From contig CAJJDP010000071.1 in assembly GCA_905182995.1 (NCBI GenBank), forward strand, positions 358,714 to 422,713: a stretch of 64,000 bases of DNA. The letters run 5' to 3'. Source of the stretch: Paramecium octaurelia (Eukaryota > Ciliophora > Oligohymenophorea > Peniculida > Parameciidae). Each line of letters begins with the position of its first letter. The first letter of the stretch is position 1. A program made the translations under genes and the position numbers. The notes below the pieces were generated by a model. That model was not told the DNA's origin. It was given only the letters and a program-made list of their open reading frames with translations, and did not search any database. Shown here in pieces: positions 11,045-24,522 of the stretch.

Positions 11045-14000
11045 TCACTATTACTGTTCTGGTTCTTCTTCTGGAGGGATCTATTCAATAAATGGACATA
11101 TTTCTTGCCATATCCGGATTGTTCCATTAGAGCCTAATAATGATGTGTGTCCATACTTGCAGTTACCAGCAATCGTCCCACGATCAACAAGGCTCTAATC
11201 TCTTCCTTCGTCAACTCATATGTTTTAATGAGCACTCCTTTCTCAGGATTCCAAATGCTTAATCTCCCATCTGAACCACCTGTAATGAGGTGTTTACTGT
11301 AGATGAGACTGCATAATATCTAGCCAGTGTGACCATCTTTTAAGGTTCTATTTGAGTAATGCTGTGATTAATTACTTTAATTTGGTTCCTTACTCAACAT
11401 TCAAGATCTCTCCCAGTTTGTCCATTCCCCCAACCAATACTTGAGTGTTACTTATCAGGTACAAGTGCTACACCTTAGTCGTGACAACTGTGCGCAATGT
11501 CTTGAGGATTATTTTTGGACCGGTCTTTTCCTATTGACATTTAAATAGTTATATACTCTTTTGTAGGTCTTCACTCTTCCATCTGGGAATCCAGCTGCAA
11601 AGGAATCTTTATTGTAGGCAACCATTGAGATCACAAAGGTTCTGTCTACAGGTTCAGCATGTTCCAAAGCACCAGTCGTGTAATTAATTAGTTGTATTTT
11701 CCTATCCTCAGAAGATGTGACTATGCTGCCATCCAAATAAATGATGGAATACACACCCTTCTCATGAAATTTGAATTTGATATCCATCTACCATATATTA
11801 TCATGTTATTTCCACCCAATCACAGTGCCCTCCTTATTTCCTGCCAACACCATCCCATTATGGATATGCACACTCAATATTTCTGCCTCATGCTACAAAA
11901 CCTTATTGATGCTGAACTTTTAAGCATTCCACACTATTATTTGTTTGTCCTCCCCTGCAGTAATAAATTCATCTTTATTTATAAAGATCATTTAATTTAT
12001 TTTGCCTTCATGCTTTATCAATTCTAAAGACGGAAACCTCCCGACTATCTATGTATCTGTGTACAAGGCACAAGTTTTCAGCATTTCAATATTAGGAATT
12101 AAAGTTCCAATAAACCAATGGTAAATTTACTTACGACTACTGGGTATTTATTATGGAAAATTTAGGACTTGGAATCCGTGAGGTTAAATAAAATAGATTT
12201 TAGGTTGTCTCTATCTAATCAACTCGGTGTTCTATAGTTATGCTCCCAATCTCCATAATCCTTACTATTGTGATTAGTCAATCTCGATATAAAAGTACTT
12301 CTCCTTTCTTTCGAATGTTATTATTTAATTCGATTCCTTCATGGTTTCTCCGTTTTCTTTAATCAAATACACACTAAAGTTCTCTTTTGGTATTGCTGCG
12401 TCAACCAGCAAATAGGAACAACGATCAGGTTTTAGATTGTGAGGGAATTCGGAATCCACCAAAAATTTACTTATGTTTGGAAATTATTTATCCTAGAGTG
12501 ACCAAACCACCATCTTCCCTTAAGTAGTAAATGTCAACAATCTTTTCTCGTAAACCACACAGTCTCCACCATACAATTTCACAGGAGATTAAAAATATCT
12601 ATGATTTTATAGTTTTAAATCTTAAATAGATTCAGATAAATGAATAAATGTTATAAAATTACCTTAAGTAATAAGGACACCATCTTCATTCTATAACACA
12701 CTATTCACTTATAAATCCGAGTTTAGAGTGATGTTAGGTCCCCTTTCATGAGAATCTATACTGAGAGTATGTAGTATTCCATCCAATCCTCCGAATACTA
12801 AGTATTTTTATTCCAAGTTGAGAATCTGCAACACTGGCTTACCACTGCTTTAATACCCTTTAATTTAGATTGACTTGAGTTAAGTTGCATTAAGAGGCTT
12901 ATCAAGGGACTTTTCAACCTTATAAATATAGATTGATTTGTTGCCATCACTTAAAGCAGCAATCTAATCATTTGTTATTGAGACTATCCTATTAATTGGT
13001 TCCACAGTCTAAGTTGCTTATTCTACCTCTATCTCAGAATCTATCATTATTTACAGCTATCTTTAATCAACTTTCAATAAGATCAACTTCCCATCGACAC
13101 TCCCTAAAACTAAACCTTCAGACCCTACTCTACTCATGGTATTGATCTTCTTATTAATAGAGAGACTTGTTAATAGAACAAATTGAGACTCTTCGTTTTT
13201 TCTCAGCCAGGCTATTTAACCATTATTATCACTTAGCATCACATTGTCATCATCCCAAATAATAATGGAGTTAGCAGCATCAGACAACACATTATTTATT
13301 GTGTTATCAATTAGATAATTATCCAAATTCCATATGCTTACACTACCATTTTTTTAGTTAGCAGCTACAATCAAATTTGGGGATTAGAATGCACATTAGA
13401 TGACTTCTGCATCAAATTAAGTTTTGGTTAAGTTTGGATAGCTTTTTAGTTGATTTGTAAAAACAATCTAATTTACTACATCAAATGTTTCATATGGCTC
13501 TTTTAAACTCCCCAATATCCAAAAATAAGGATTTAACATCCCTTATTCTTCTGCGAGAGTAGGTAGATTGCATTTCTCAATTCGATCGGGAGTTAAAACA
13601 TACATCTCCTCGACCTAATCCATTTTTAATCTAGGTAAACAGGCCACCAATTGTAAGATATCTTTCTTATTTTGCAAATTCAAGAATTTGATCAATTAGA
13701 TTCCATCCTTTGGATTTTAAATCTATTAGATGTCTTAGTCTTCTTAAATCACTTTTTTATCTATTCATAGTAATAATAAATTACTCTCCTGTATGATGTA
13801 GAAGTTCAAGAATTCTTCATTTGGCTTATTTACAATTAAGACAATCAATGAGTATTATTGTGGTTTCTGGATTATGTAATAGGTAATAGGGTTTTAACTT
13901 ATGGTTTAAGTCTCATTGATCTCCTTGCTCATATCATAATAGTAAGGATGTGTAATTATGATTCTACCTTTGGTAACTAAAATAAATCTTAGCTTAAAAT

Positions 14001-15795
14001 ACTCTTCTTCTGTATTAATGCCTTGCAAATGCCATACTCATTTGATCTGTAACTGTACAATTTCTTATTCGATTCATCCACAACTTTAATGTATACATTA
14101 GCGACTGGGGTCTTCTCTACTAAATCAATAAATGAGAATTATATGAGGTTGATTTCGTTTTGTTATCCAGAAGGTGGTTGCAAATACTTGGGTTTCCTAA
14201 TTCTTAGATCATTCGAAGGCTTGATTTAATTCTTTTTCTCTAAGGCATCTTTGACAGGATCATAACCTTCTTCTGGTTGATTGACTTTTTCTATAGTGTA
14301 GGTGTATTCACAAACTCCAGGACTGGTTTGTATTTGCTCTTTAAAAACTTGATATCCTATTTTCTTGATGTAAATGAAGAATTAGTTTGGCTCGACTACA
14401 ATTTCATATTTGGCACTTCCAGGTGGAGATTCTTTAAGTACAGCTTCTTTTCCTCCTTTGAGAGGGATGATTTCTACTCTGCACTCTGTTATTGGAGCCA
14501 TTTCACAATTTACAGTAACAACAATGCATGAGTGTGTTTATTTGCATAATGGAATAACTTAATCAAGAGTTAGGTTATCACTAATTAATTGAAATAAATT
14601 AATGAGCTAAACAAAGCAATATTAATTCGAATTACATGTGTTTTCCTTAAGAAGTCATTGGTTTCTTCAATTATTACTTCATACACATCCAAGGGTACAT
14701 TAGTCAAGGTGATTCTGCCATCCTGGTTAGTTCTTTCTATCTTGTATGATGATTCTTCTTGTTCTTTCACGGTCTTTTGAGTTTGCCCAGAAAGATTGGA
14801 ATATGATGATTTGGGTCTGGATTGACTGCTATGAGGTCTGAGGATTTTGTTGGTTCTGGAAGTGACTCAATATTTAATGATATTGGATACACATCAGGCT
14901 TTGAGTTCTCTGTTGTGTGGGACGGTAGGGTTGGATTCTGACATCGGTGTTTTTGATTTTCTGATCAGAATCAGCGTATTTCAAATCTATATTGAATGAA
15001 ACCTTCTTAAAATATTATGGCAATTTGTTAATTATGCTGGGTATTTAGGGCCATGCTTTTGAATTTAATTTCGATCCTATTACGGCGAACCTCAACTGTC
15101 CCTTCTATTTGGACACCACCTAGACTTCGAAGCAACCTTGAATTAATGAAGGGGATGTGCATACCTAATCTTCTCTGTAGAAACATCGTGTCGATACTAT
15201 GATCAAAATGATCGTAGAGAAGAGGCTTCAAGATGACCTTGACAATTGGAAATCTCTTCAATATTTCATTTTTTAGTTGTTGCGCATATGCCAGATAGCG
15301 TGTTTCATCATGCTTGGTAGATCCTGTGTGTTCATGACAATTTGTACTGCATTAACATATTCGTATACCAATATTCAATTGTTACGATCACGTCCTCTTC
15401 AGAAATATCCCTGAATTCTCTGAATTCTCGAAATCCCTGATGTTGTTCACTTTTATTATGAATCTCCTCATTTTTCTCCCACAGTTCTTAAAATGTTCGT
15501 AACTTCTTTATCTTCACATTCGTGTATGATAAGCCTGCATCTGAATGCTCATACTTGATCATACGGCTAGACCCAATCAATCATACATAAATACTCATAT
15601 TTGAAGGTGCCCAGAGAAATCCAAGGGTTCCCATGGAGATCACGATTAAAATGATTGTCATACAGTCTTTATTTATAAAACGAACCACTACCTAGACATC
15701 ACCATTAATGATTGATTTTAAGTGTACTTTTTCGATCTTTTAGTAGGTTGAGAAAGTTGAGACAACCTGTCTGTTTCCTAGTATCTGTGCATACA
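11045..15795 (-). CDS. Giant protein: CxxC thioredoxin-like segment fused to WD40 propellers
   Basis: One gene running about 4.7 kb on the minus strand; its 5' end near 15.8 kb is unresolved. Order: N-terminal hydrophobic/beta segment; a SelW/Rdx-like unit around 15,400-15,200 (IEYCTNCHEH, then RYLAYAQQLKNEILKRFP, IVKVILKP); Ser/Arg linker; beta-sandwich-like units (TNQDGRITLTNVPLDVYEV; ESPPGSAKYEIVVEP, about 14,750-14,350); then WD40 blades to the end (SNGTIRIW, SDGRLSIWN). Small introns are needed, including a 29-nt one near 14,610-14,640 that places the downstream ATG (14501) in frame with the upstream part, a 19-nt one near 11,370 and a 26-nt GTG...AAG one near 11,170. Near 14,030 the frame shifts by two; a 32-nt GTT...AAG intron could explain it. 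Function unknown; ciliary scaffold or redox sensor are guesses. Confidence 0.68.
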
Positions 15796-16038
15796 ATATA
15801 TATATATGTATAATTTAATAATTAATACTTGTATTATTATGAATAAATAAGTTTCATAAAAAGTTTGTTTAGCTTCTATATATATACAATTGACACTTTA
15901 ATTGCCATGTCCATATCTTCATGTATTGCAGACACTAATACACATGGAAATCTTGTGAATCATATATTTAAGTCTACTCTTAATCACTATTACAACTAAC
16001 AGCCGAATAGTTGATGTATCATTTTAATTTAATTTTAT

Positions 16039-17767
16039 ATGCTTAAACTCAATAAATACGAGTCAACATCTTGGTTAGCTGGATATCAATGTTGTGTTGT
16101 AATCTACACCTTCATTAGTTTTGGACTCATCCTGATATCTGTGTTCAATCAAACCAAACTATTAGATTAAGTAATTATAGATTCTAAATATAAAAGTCAC
16201 CCTAATTTTATACGGATTGGGATCACTATCTCATCGAAGACATCCAAATCAAGCAGAACTGCGACGACGGATTCTCAAATATTCTAAATTTCACTTGGCC
16301 AGGAACTGAAAAAGGCTGTGATTGTACATAATCAAATGGTACTAGTATTTACAAATATAAAAAGTATGAAATCGACCATTATTCTAGTTATTACTATATG
16401 GAGTGTAGTCAATTCATGTTAGCAGAGAATTGTCATCCTAGAGAATAGATGGAGAAGTAATAATTTATGTATTGGCCAATTCTTCAATAAAGTGTTGACA
16501 CACGTAATCATTGTATATCTATTTGAAGCATTCCAAATCTGTGCAAAAATGAGTCCATTTACGGCAATGTAAGCATACACATTAGACTAAAATGTGCAGA
16601 ATTATAGAAAATGTGGAAAATATTTGAATGTGCCAATAACATCTCAGTGTCCAATTAGTCATTTCAATATCACTACAGATGGCTCTGGTACATCAATTGG
16701 AGATTCCAGTCTCTATTTTAACTATTAAAGAGTTGAGTCGGAATAAATGCCAATTACTCATTTTACAATTGGATATAGTATTCTAATTTGTTATTTCGTA
16801 ACTAGATTCTATTTGTTTTTCTGTTGCAGAAATATCTAATTTTTATTATCTTGATAACATGATTGACTATCAATGCTATATAAAAGATAATCGTTTTGAG
16901 AAAGTTACAGATGATACACCCTATACCTAATTACTGTAAGTGAATAATGTTTTAAATAAATATACAAATCTATTCGGGCAAACTTAAAATTAATAAAGAA
17001 GTATTTTGTTTATCTATAATCATGTAGATGTGAATTTATTCTATAAATAGTTGACTAAATTTCAATTTAATTCAACAGAATAGTGTAAATTTCAAGATTT
17101 AGACTTTATATATAATTTGAATAGTTACATTAAAGATAATGTGATGGACATCTAATTGGCAGCGTAGGTGATCATAGGAACATAGGCAGGCATATTTGGA
17201 TTTCTGATTCCCTTAATTTCAGCCCTTTCCATAATAGGGTGTAATTTTAAATTTGACTAATTAAATCGAAAAGGTTCTCATTATAAAAATCTGTTTGGAT
17301 TTTGGCTGGGATCAAAAATGATTGGTGAAATACTATGCACTATCATAATGGCAGTAGATTTGGGTTATCAATAATCTATAATAAATCACTTTTAAGATTT
17401 TATTAATGCAAATTGTTCAGATGCTCTTACTTTAAATGAGATGACTGAGGTTAATAATGAATATAAAATTAAGGTATATAATTATGTACTCTTAAATTTC
17501 ATACTTTGCATTGTCACAAATGTGATAGATATTTATTTAAATTATCTAATGTGCAGAGATAAACACAAGAAAGGAGTAATTATAATGAAAAAAAACTAAG
17601 ACTTAATGTATCCTAAAATGTATACTTCTACTCATCCAGATGAGAACCTTATTAAGTCTAGGGTTTATATAATGCAGGGCATATCTCAATTTGATAAAGA
17701 AAAGGCATAACTTGAAGAAATCAAAATACCAGATGATAACATGGACATTCACAAACCAGATGAATGA
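16039..17767 (+). CDS. Cysteine-rich multi-pass membrane protein
   Basis: Four exons (introns 16171-16196, 16504-16528, 16778-16805) give 549 residues. A membrane span lies at residues about 20-40, followed by a large Cys-rich extracellular/lumenal part (motifs such as WPGTEKGCDC, CPISHFNITTDG). Three further hydrophobic spans follow near the C terminus (IFGFLIPLISALSIIG; MIGEILCTIIMAV; LLNFILCIVTNVI), and then a cytosolic acidic tail. I do not recognise the family by name; the paired N- and C-terminal membrane spans around a Cys-rich loop resemble ciliate surface or lysosomal membrane proteins. The clean splicing and TGA end make the gene model strong even though function is unknown. Confidence 0.82.
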
Positions 17768-18170
17768 TATATATTAATAGAAATCAGTGTTTTTTTATAT
17801 ATTACAAATTTGTCATATTATAATCGTTAATGATCAACGCAGAAATGTATATGATATAATCAACATATTATAGTTTGTTATTTGTAAATATAAATATTTA
17901 AATCAGAGAACTCAACGTTTATCAAGGCAAATCTACATATATTTCAGTTGAAGAGAATATCTATCAAAATAATACATATTCATTTGTGGTTAAATACAGA
18001 ATTTCATTGCCAACATGCTTATAAATTGAAATCTGCTGAATCTGTTCGAGAGCATTTCTATCGTTAAAATCTATTCATATCAGCCCATCGAAGTATTGCC
18101 TTAGATAATTGGCAGTATTATATATTATAAAATGGATTGAAAATAAAGATATTTATTTTTTTAATTTAAA
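17768..18170. other. Intergenic, nothing recognised
   Basis: About 400 AT-rich bases between two plus-strand genes. No open frame with coding character, repeat or structured RNA was recognised; it presumably holds the 3' end of the membrane-protein gene and the promoter of the PHD gene. Confidence 0.5.
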
Positions 18171-20514
18171 ATGTCTCTAGATAACAGCTTTGAAAACATG
18201 GAAGACTTTATGCTTTCCTTCTTTAATGAAGTGTAAAACGAAAATTAAAAGGAAGGGCAATATGTTTTAGACTCGATCGCTCAGGAAGAAGATTTAAAGC
18301 CTTAACTCTAAAATTCAAAAAGCAATGGGAAAACTTATCAATATTTGTTTGAAATTGTTTAAAGATTAAATGATATTAATTGGGTGGAACCATACACAAA
18401 AATCACTCCTGTTAAGCACTTTACTCCAATCACCTTTTGGTTTATCATTTGTTCTCAATACTTCTAAAAAGATGTAGATCCTAAAAGAATTAAGTAATCC
18501 AACTAATTTAAATACTAGCATAGAAGAGGAAATCTCAATAGATTAGAAGGATAAGGAGTCTTGTCCATACACATATTTCGATGATTGGTTCATTTTGGAA
18601 ATGAGAAACATAGTAAACTTTAATCTAAGATAGATGGTTAAAAGAATTATCACCCAAAAATGATTTGGAATCATTATAAACTATAATTGAGGAGCAATTA
18701 CATGAAACCAGGAAAGAATTACGATAGCAGATTGATGCAATTTAAATAGAAAAGCCGATTATGGACATATAAAATTAGCCTGATTTTATTTTGAAAGATC
18801 TGGTTGGATTGACTGACGTTGAAAATCAATATCTAACATTTCTTGAAAGCCAATAAAAGTATTATACATTAGTCTATTAATAGAATATATGATGAATTGA
18901 TAATAAATTAATCAAAACAGTCTAATTTAGCGGGCACAGCTAGGAAACTACAAAATGTCTATAATAATTGTTAAATTTGTAATTAAGGAGCAAGATCACT
19001 TGAATCCTTATTGACTTGTTAGAAGTGTCAAATAATAGTCCATTAGAAGTGCTATGGACTTGAGAATGTCATAAATGCTTGGGTTTGTGATTTGTGTTTG
19101 AATTTTGGAAACAAAGGCAAATTTCTGAAATGTCCTCTGTGTCCAAAATTAGGAGGTGCCATGCGATAGACCACATTGCCAATGAAGGATTCCATATTTG
19201 AATAATCTAATCCCAGCTATCATACTTATGCTATGAATTATAGAATTGATAGATAAAGTAAGAGGAAATAGATAAATATGTAGAACCACCACCTGATGGA
19301 GAGGAAACATATAATTTTATGGTCCTATAGTATTCTTTGGATACTTTGATGGGAGAACCACCAAAGTCTGAAAAAATATGGGCTCATGTCTCATGCATGC
19401 TTTGGTTGGATTTTGATTTACTTAAGATTGATAAGAAGAAGTTTAACTATTTGTGCAGCATATGTAAAACAAAAAAAAATGGAGCCTGTCTTTTGTGTAC
19501 CAAATCAAAATGTGGTATTGCATTTCATCCTGAATGTGCAAGGAGGGCCTAATTTTATATGGAATCTGATGAAATCTTTTGTTTCAAGCATCAACCACTT
19601 AAAATTAAAAGAGTTTTTGAAGATCAACACAACCTATGGAAGGAAGAAATTTACTATTTTTTTAAACAATATGAAAAATTAGAATAATTCTTGATTCATA
19701 AACCAAAAAATAATGATTTAGAATTCTAAAAGTTTGAAATCAAAGTTCAGCAAGAAGAAATAGAAGCTGACATTAAACTAGAAAATGAATAACTATTTCA
19801 ATAAATTACTGATATAATGGAAAAAGATGAAAAATTCATTATTACAATAGAAAACAACTAAGTTACTAATATTTAATATCCTTACAAAAGATTATCCATT
19901 TATGATCTAGAAGAAAAAGATAGAATCTGGCAGTAATTAGCTAATGAGAAGTACACTCCAGATTAAGTCTATGTTCTCTATCAAAGAGCAATTAGGATGA
20001 GAAAGAAGAAGAAATTATCAAATACAATTTCTCAATTATAAATGACTACTCAATAAGAACTACCAAATAGAAAGAGGCATTCCATTTACTCAAGACCCAA
20101 GATATTTAAACGCCATAAAAAGTAATAAAAGTTCAATGGCTCAAGTAAAGTTTCACTGAAGATTAAAATTCCTAAAGAAGCAATTAGTTTGTAATATTGT
20201 ATTTGCAAATAACACAATGAAAATGAGGAAATGATGCGTATATATTATTGATCATATTAGAATGTGAAATATGCTATGATTGGTATCATCTAAGTTGCTT
20301 GGGATTTCAAGGTAGTATTGAAGAGGCTCAAAGATTGCTATTCTATTGTTTCAAATGTGAATCGAAACTTACTAAAGAATAAAGTAAATATATAAGGAGA
20401 TATCCTTAATATTTTGTGGATTCAACCTTTCGAGATCTGAAATTAAAGATTGGCATGTCACCACATGAATTAAGAATGCAAGAGAAGAAGAACTACAAAT
20501 AATTGTCTAAATGA
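18171..20514 (+). CDS. PHD / extended-PHD chromatin reader (BRPF/JADE-like)
   Basis: An acidic Gln-rich N terminus is followed by a PHD finger (IC-x-QGA...CQKCQI-x-VHQKCYGL, W-x-CDLC), a zinc knuckle (CPLCPKLGGAM) and an extended PHD (WAHVSCMLWLDFDL ... CSIC ... CLLC-x4-CGIAFHPECARRA). This PHD-knuckle-ePHD order is the PZP module of BRPF, JADE and AF10-type proteins that read unmodified histone H3 tails within MYST acetyltransferase complexes. A third PHD-type finger lies near the C terminus (YCICK ... CEICYDWYHLSCLGF ... YCFKC) and is completed by removing a 23-nt intron near 20,240. No bromodomain is seen. The stop is TGA; only some introns were resolved, so internal boundaries are approximate. 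Confidence 0.85.
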
Positions 20515-20572
20515 ATAATATTCAAAATATAAACACAATTCCTATATTATTATGTTAAATAAACAAAATAAA

Positions 20573-20822
20573 TCAATTTGCGCTGAGGATGATGTTATTA
20601 ATAGGGATGAATACTAATTTTATGAAATAACCCACAGCTCCCATAACTGCAAAACCAATTGCACATGATGTTGCAATTTTTATGTATTCTATGATTTTAG
20701 ATCAATCGGTTACCTCTTTTATCTGGTTTAGTGCATTTTCTTATGAATCTGTAGCTTTCTTGTCCAAAACTTTGAACGTCTGTTAGAATTCCATTTATTC
20801 CATTCAATGTCTCTTAACTCAT
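20573..20822 (-). CDS. SEC61G: Protein transport protein SEC61 gamma subunit
   Basis: Two exons (20714-20822 and 20573-20688) around a 25-nt intron at 20689-20713 encode 74 residues. The cytosolic helix [20 protein letters not shown] and the single tail-anchor span [24 protein letters not shown] are near-diagnostic for Sec61 gamma/SecE, the clamp of the ER translocon. The intron is essential, since it carries a TGA. The gene is tail-to-tail with the PHD gene, 58 bases apart. Length is typical (family about 68-80 residues). Confidence 0.95.
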
Positions 20823-21506
20823 AATTTTTAATTAAAATTATTATACGTGTGTTAATTAATTAAATATATCAATCTATTGTATTTATTTGACAAATTCAAG
20901 AAACTATTTTGAATACACATTAATTTGATATTCAAATGATTTTAATTCAAATCTTGATATTATATTTTGCAACCAATTTCCCATAGCTACAACGGTAGTT
21001 TTCTTTGGCTCTTTTACAGAATTTAAATTATCCTTTAGAAAAATGGCATATATCCTGAGAACTCCGTTTCATTATTGTTTATGATTACTCATTGAGATAA
21101 TTTTTTTGACTTATTCTCAAATGAAATCTTCTTTAAATTTTTGTTGTTTTTTGGTCCTATTAAATTAATTCTCTATTTTATATTTTTAATGATCTCTATT
21201 CATGATATTAATTCTGATTATCTTGATTGTATAAGGCATTTAGATGGGTTAACTAATTCATTGAAGATTTTAGGTAGACATTAATATCTTTTGATAGAAT
21301 GTGTTTTTCGATAGAATACCAAATATTTTTAATAACTCAAAATAGTTCAACTATCCTCTTTATTATATCGGGTAACTTATGCGAATAATCTTTTGTTAAT
21401 TTAATGCATGAAAGTTATTTCTAAATAAAAAATTTATAACCTTATATAAATAATACTAAAGTAGTCAACATTTCCACTTCAATTTGACTAAATACTTTAG
21501 CCTGAC
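20823..21506 (-). pseudogene. Coding-like but broken stretch between SEC61G and PARP
   Basis: The minus strand reads like protein in patches, for example VLRIYAIFLKDNLN and FELKSFEYQINVYSKQFLEF (about 21,060-20,900) and KDYSHKLPDIIKRIVELF (about 21,400-21,340), but patches lie in different frames and are interrupted by TGA codons (near 21,335 and elsewhere) that no clear GT-AG intron removes. The last patch stays open into the SEC61G start. It may be a decayed gene or an intron-rich gene I cannot assemble. No family was recognised. Confidence 0.35.
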
Positions 21507-23126
21507 TCAAGCATCATCATAAACTATAAATTCATTGCACTTTAACCTAGATGTATTCTGAAAGTCTGAAGGTTCAGGCATACCAATTGGAACTTTTACA
21601 TTAGGCAATCCTGGCATTTCAACATAAGATTTTCTGGAGGATAAAATCTAGCTTTACCACAAGTGCTATGGTTCTCCATAGGGAGATTGCCAGCGTTACA
21701 ATCATAGTGGAATTTGATAACTGTGTTACCCAATGCCATATCGCAAAGTAAAATAAATATAGAGTTTGTTTGAAGATCTGTGAAACCATAACTTACTGCT
21801 TTTTCAACAACATCAGTAAAATAAATTCCCTGAAAATTATAATTAAATAGCTTACCTTTCCAAATCTATATGTTGTGATTGGAGCTTCAAGCAGTGCTAT
21901 TTTAATCTTTTAGCCAAGATACCTGCAATGTTAATTGATTTTGAACCATTAAAAAAGAGCATTCTATTTTCAAGATCTTTTTTGAATCTCTTATCGTCTT
22001 ATTATTTTGTTAGCTCAAAGACATGTTTAACTTCTAATTTACAAGAATAACTTTATGTGTTATGTTTGAATATATTTATTAATTTAACTTTCTCACTATT
22101 ATGTTCTATGTATTAAATATTGAAATTGAGTTTTTTATAGATTTCATCAATTTAATTTTAATCGTTTTTGTTTTGTTATAAAATTTTGTCTACTATCTAA
22201 GTATATTATAGGGTTTCCAGCATATCTAATTTAGACTAAACTTTCGTATTTTTATAAATTAAAGGAACTTTATTTTATTCGAAATAATGTGTAATTAAAC
22301 AATAAAAGTCATAGGTATGTTTTAGGAACTCAACTTAATTTGGGCATTCGTTATCCAACTCATTCTAGATTTACTTCAAAACATTATATCCTTCAGGAAT
22401 TTTTATGGTAATTTTATTGAATCATAACCAATACTGCTTTCAATCATATATAAACTTTTTCATTTAGTTGTTAATCGTATTAAATCAAAGATTCAACTTA
22501 TCAAGTCCATCACTCCCTAATACAATTAACTCTATTCACAAGATCCAACTTTATTTTATGCCCTTAATTACCAACCTATTATCCATTCTTTTTAATCATT
22601 TTCTATTAATTACTCCCTCTCAATTATACTATAACTATCACACTTTTCTTGAGTTTTTTATTTATAAGCCATTATTGCAGATTATAAATTGTATTAATAT
22701 GCTTCTTAAAACCAATATAAATTACCCACCAGAAAAACGCCAGAAATTTTAAATTTTCAAATTATGCTTACAATTATTCATAAGGTGCTCCTTAGAATTA
22801 TGTTTCAAATCACTCTTTTATTTAGTTAATTAGCTAATAAAATTGCTTAATACCAATAAGACTCTTTTGAATTTCTCTTTTAATCAAAGAATATTGCCTA
22901 TTAGAGATTATATTCCCTCTAAAAAAGGGAAATTTGATATAATTGAATTTGCTCAAAAAGAAATCTAAATAAGAATGACAAATATATCTTATTATTGAAG
23001 ATAATACTTAGTTATATGTAGAAAATTCTAAATCTACTGATCAATATTTTTATTTTTATTTTGAATTTATTGATTCTTTATATGTATCTAACTTATATTA
23101 ATAACAATCTATTTTATAACATCCAT
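21507..23126 (-). CDS. Divergent poly(ADP-ribose) polymerase (PARP catalytic domain)
   Basis: The C-terminal half is a PARP catalytic domain read in order: LEVKHVFEL; NR-MLFFNGSKSIN; GILA...ALLEAPITTYRFGKGIYFTD; FILLCDMALGN; VPIGMPEPSDF; then CNEFIVYDDA before the TGA. Of the His-Tyr-Glu triad, Tyr and Glu are in place but the His of the usual HGS is Asn (NGSK), which argues for weak or no polymerase activity. A normal 26-nt intron lies at 21830-21855. A second candidate intron at 21897-21922 would remove most of the conserved GILS-type motif; left unspliced, the frame breaks there. The start at 23126 is tentative and the N-terminal part, rich in Gln/Asn/Ile, is unassigned. Confidence 0.68.
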
Positions 23127-23223
23127 AATTCTTCGTAATTGTCTTGCTGTTTTTTTCTGGAGCAAAATAGAAACAATATAATAACCAAATAATCATAAAC
23201 TAATTATAAATTTTTAAATAAGA

Positions 23224-24483
<1,260 letters not shown>

Positions 24484-24522
24484 ATGGTTATATATAAAGA
24501 GAGTATTATTAAATTATAATTA

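Noticed and set aside
14950-15120. An apparent one-base frameshift in the giant gene near AAAAGCATGG
   Set aside because: A 28-nt GTAATA...AAAG segment just upstream has exactly the length needed to restore the frame, so it is an intron, not a frameshift.
15590-15660. In-frame TGA in the giant gene as a possible selenocysteine, suggested by the nearby SelW-like segment
   Set aside because: A frame-neutral 33-nt GT-AG segment spans the TGA, and the redox motif itself uses cysteines; no SECIS-like structure was identified.
22468-22752. A 94-residue plus-strand open frame under the standard code
   Set aside because: It lies antisense to the N-terminal part of the PARP gene and has no features of its own.
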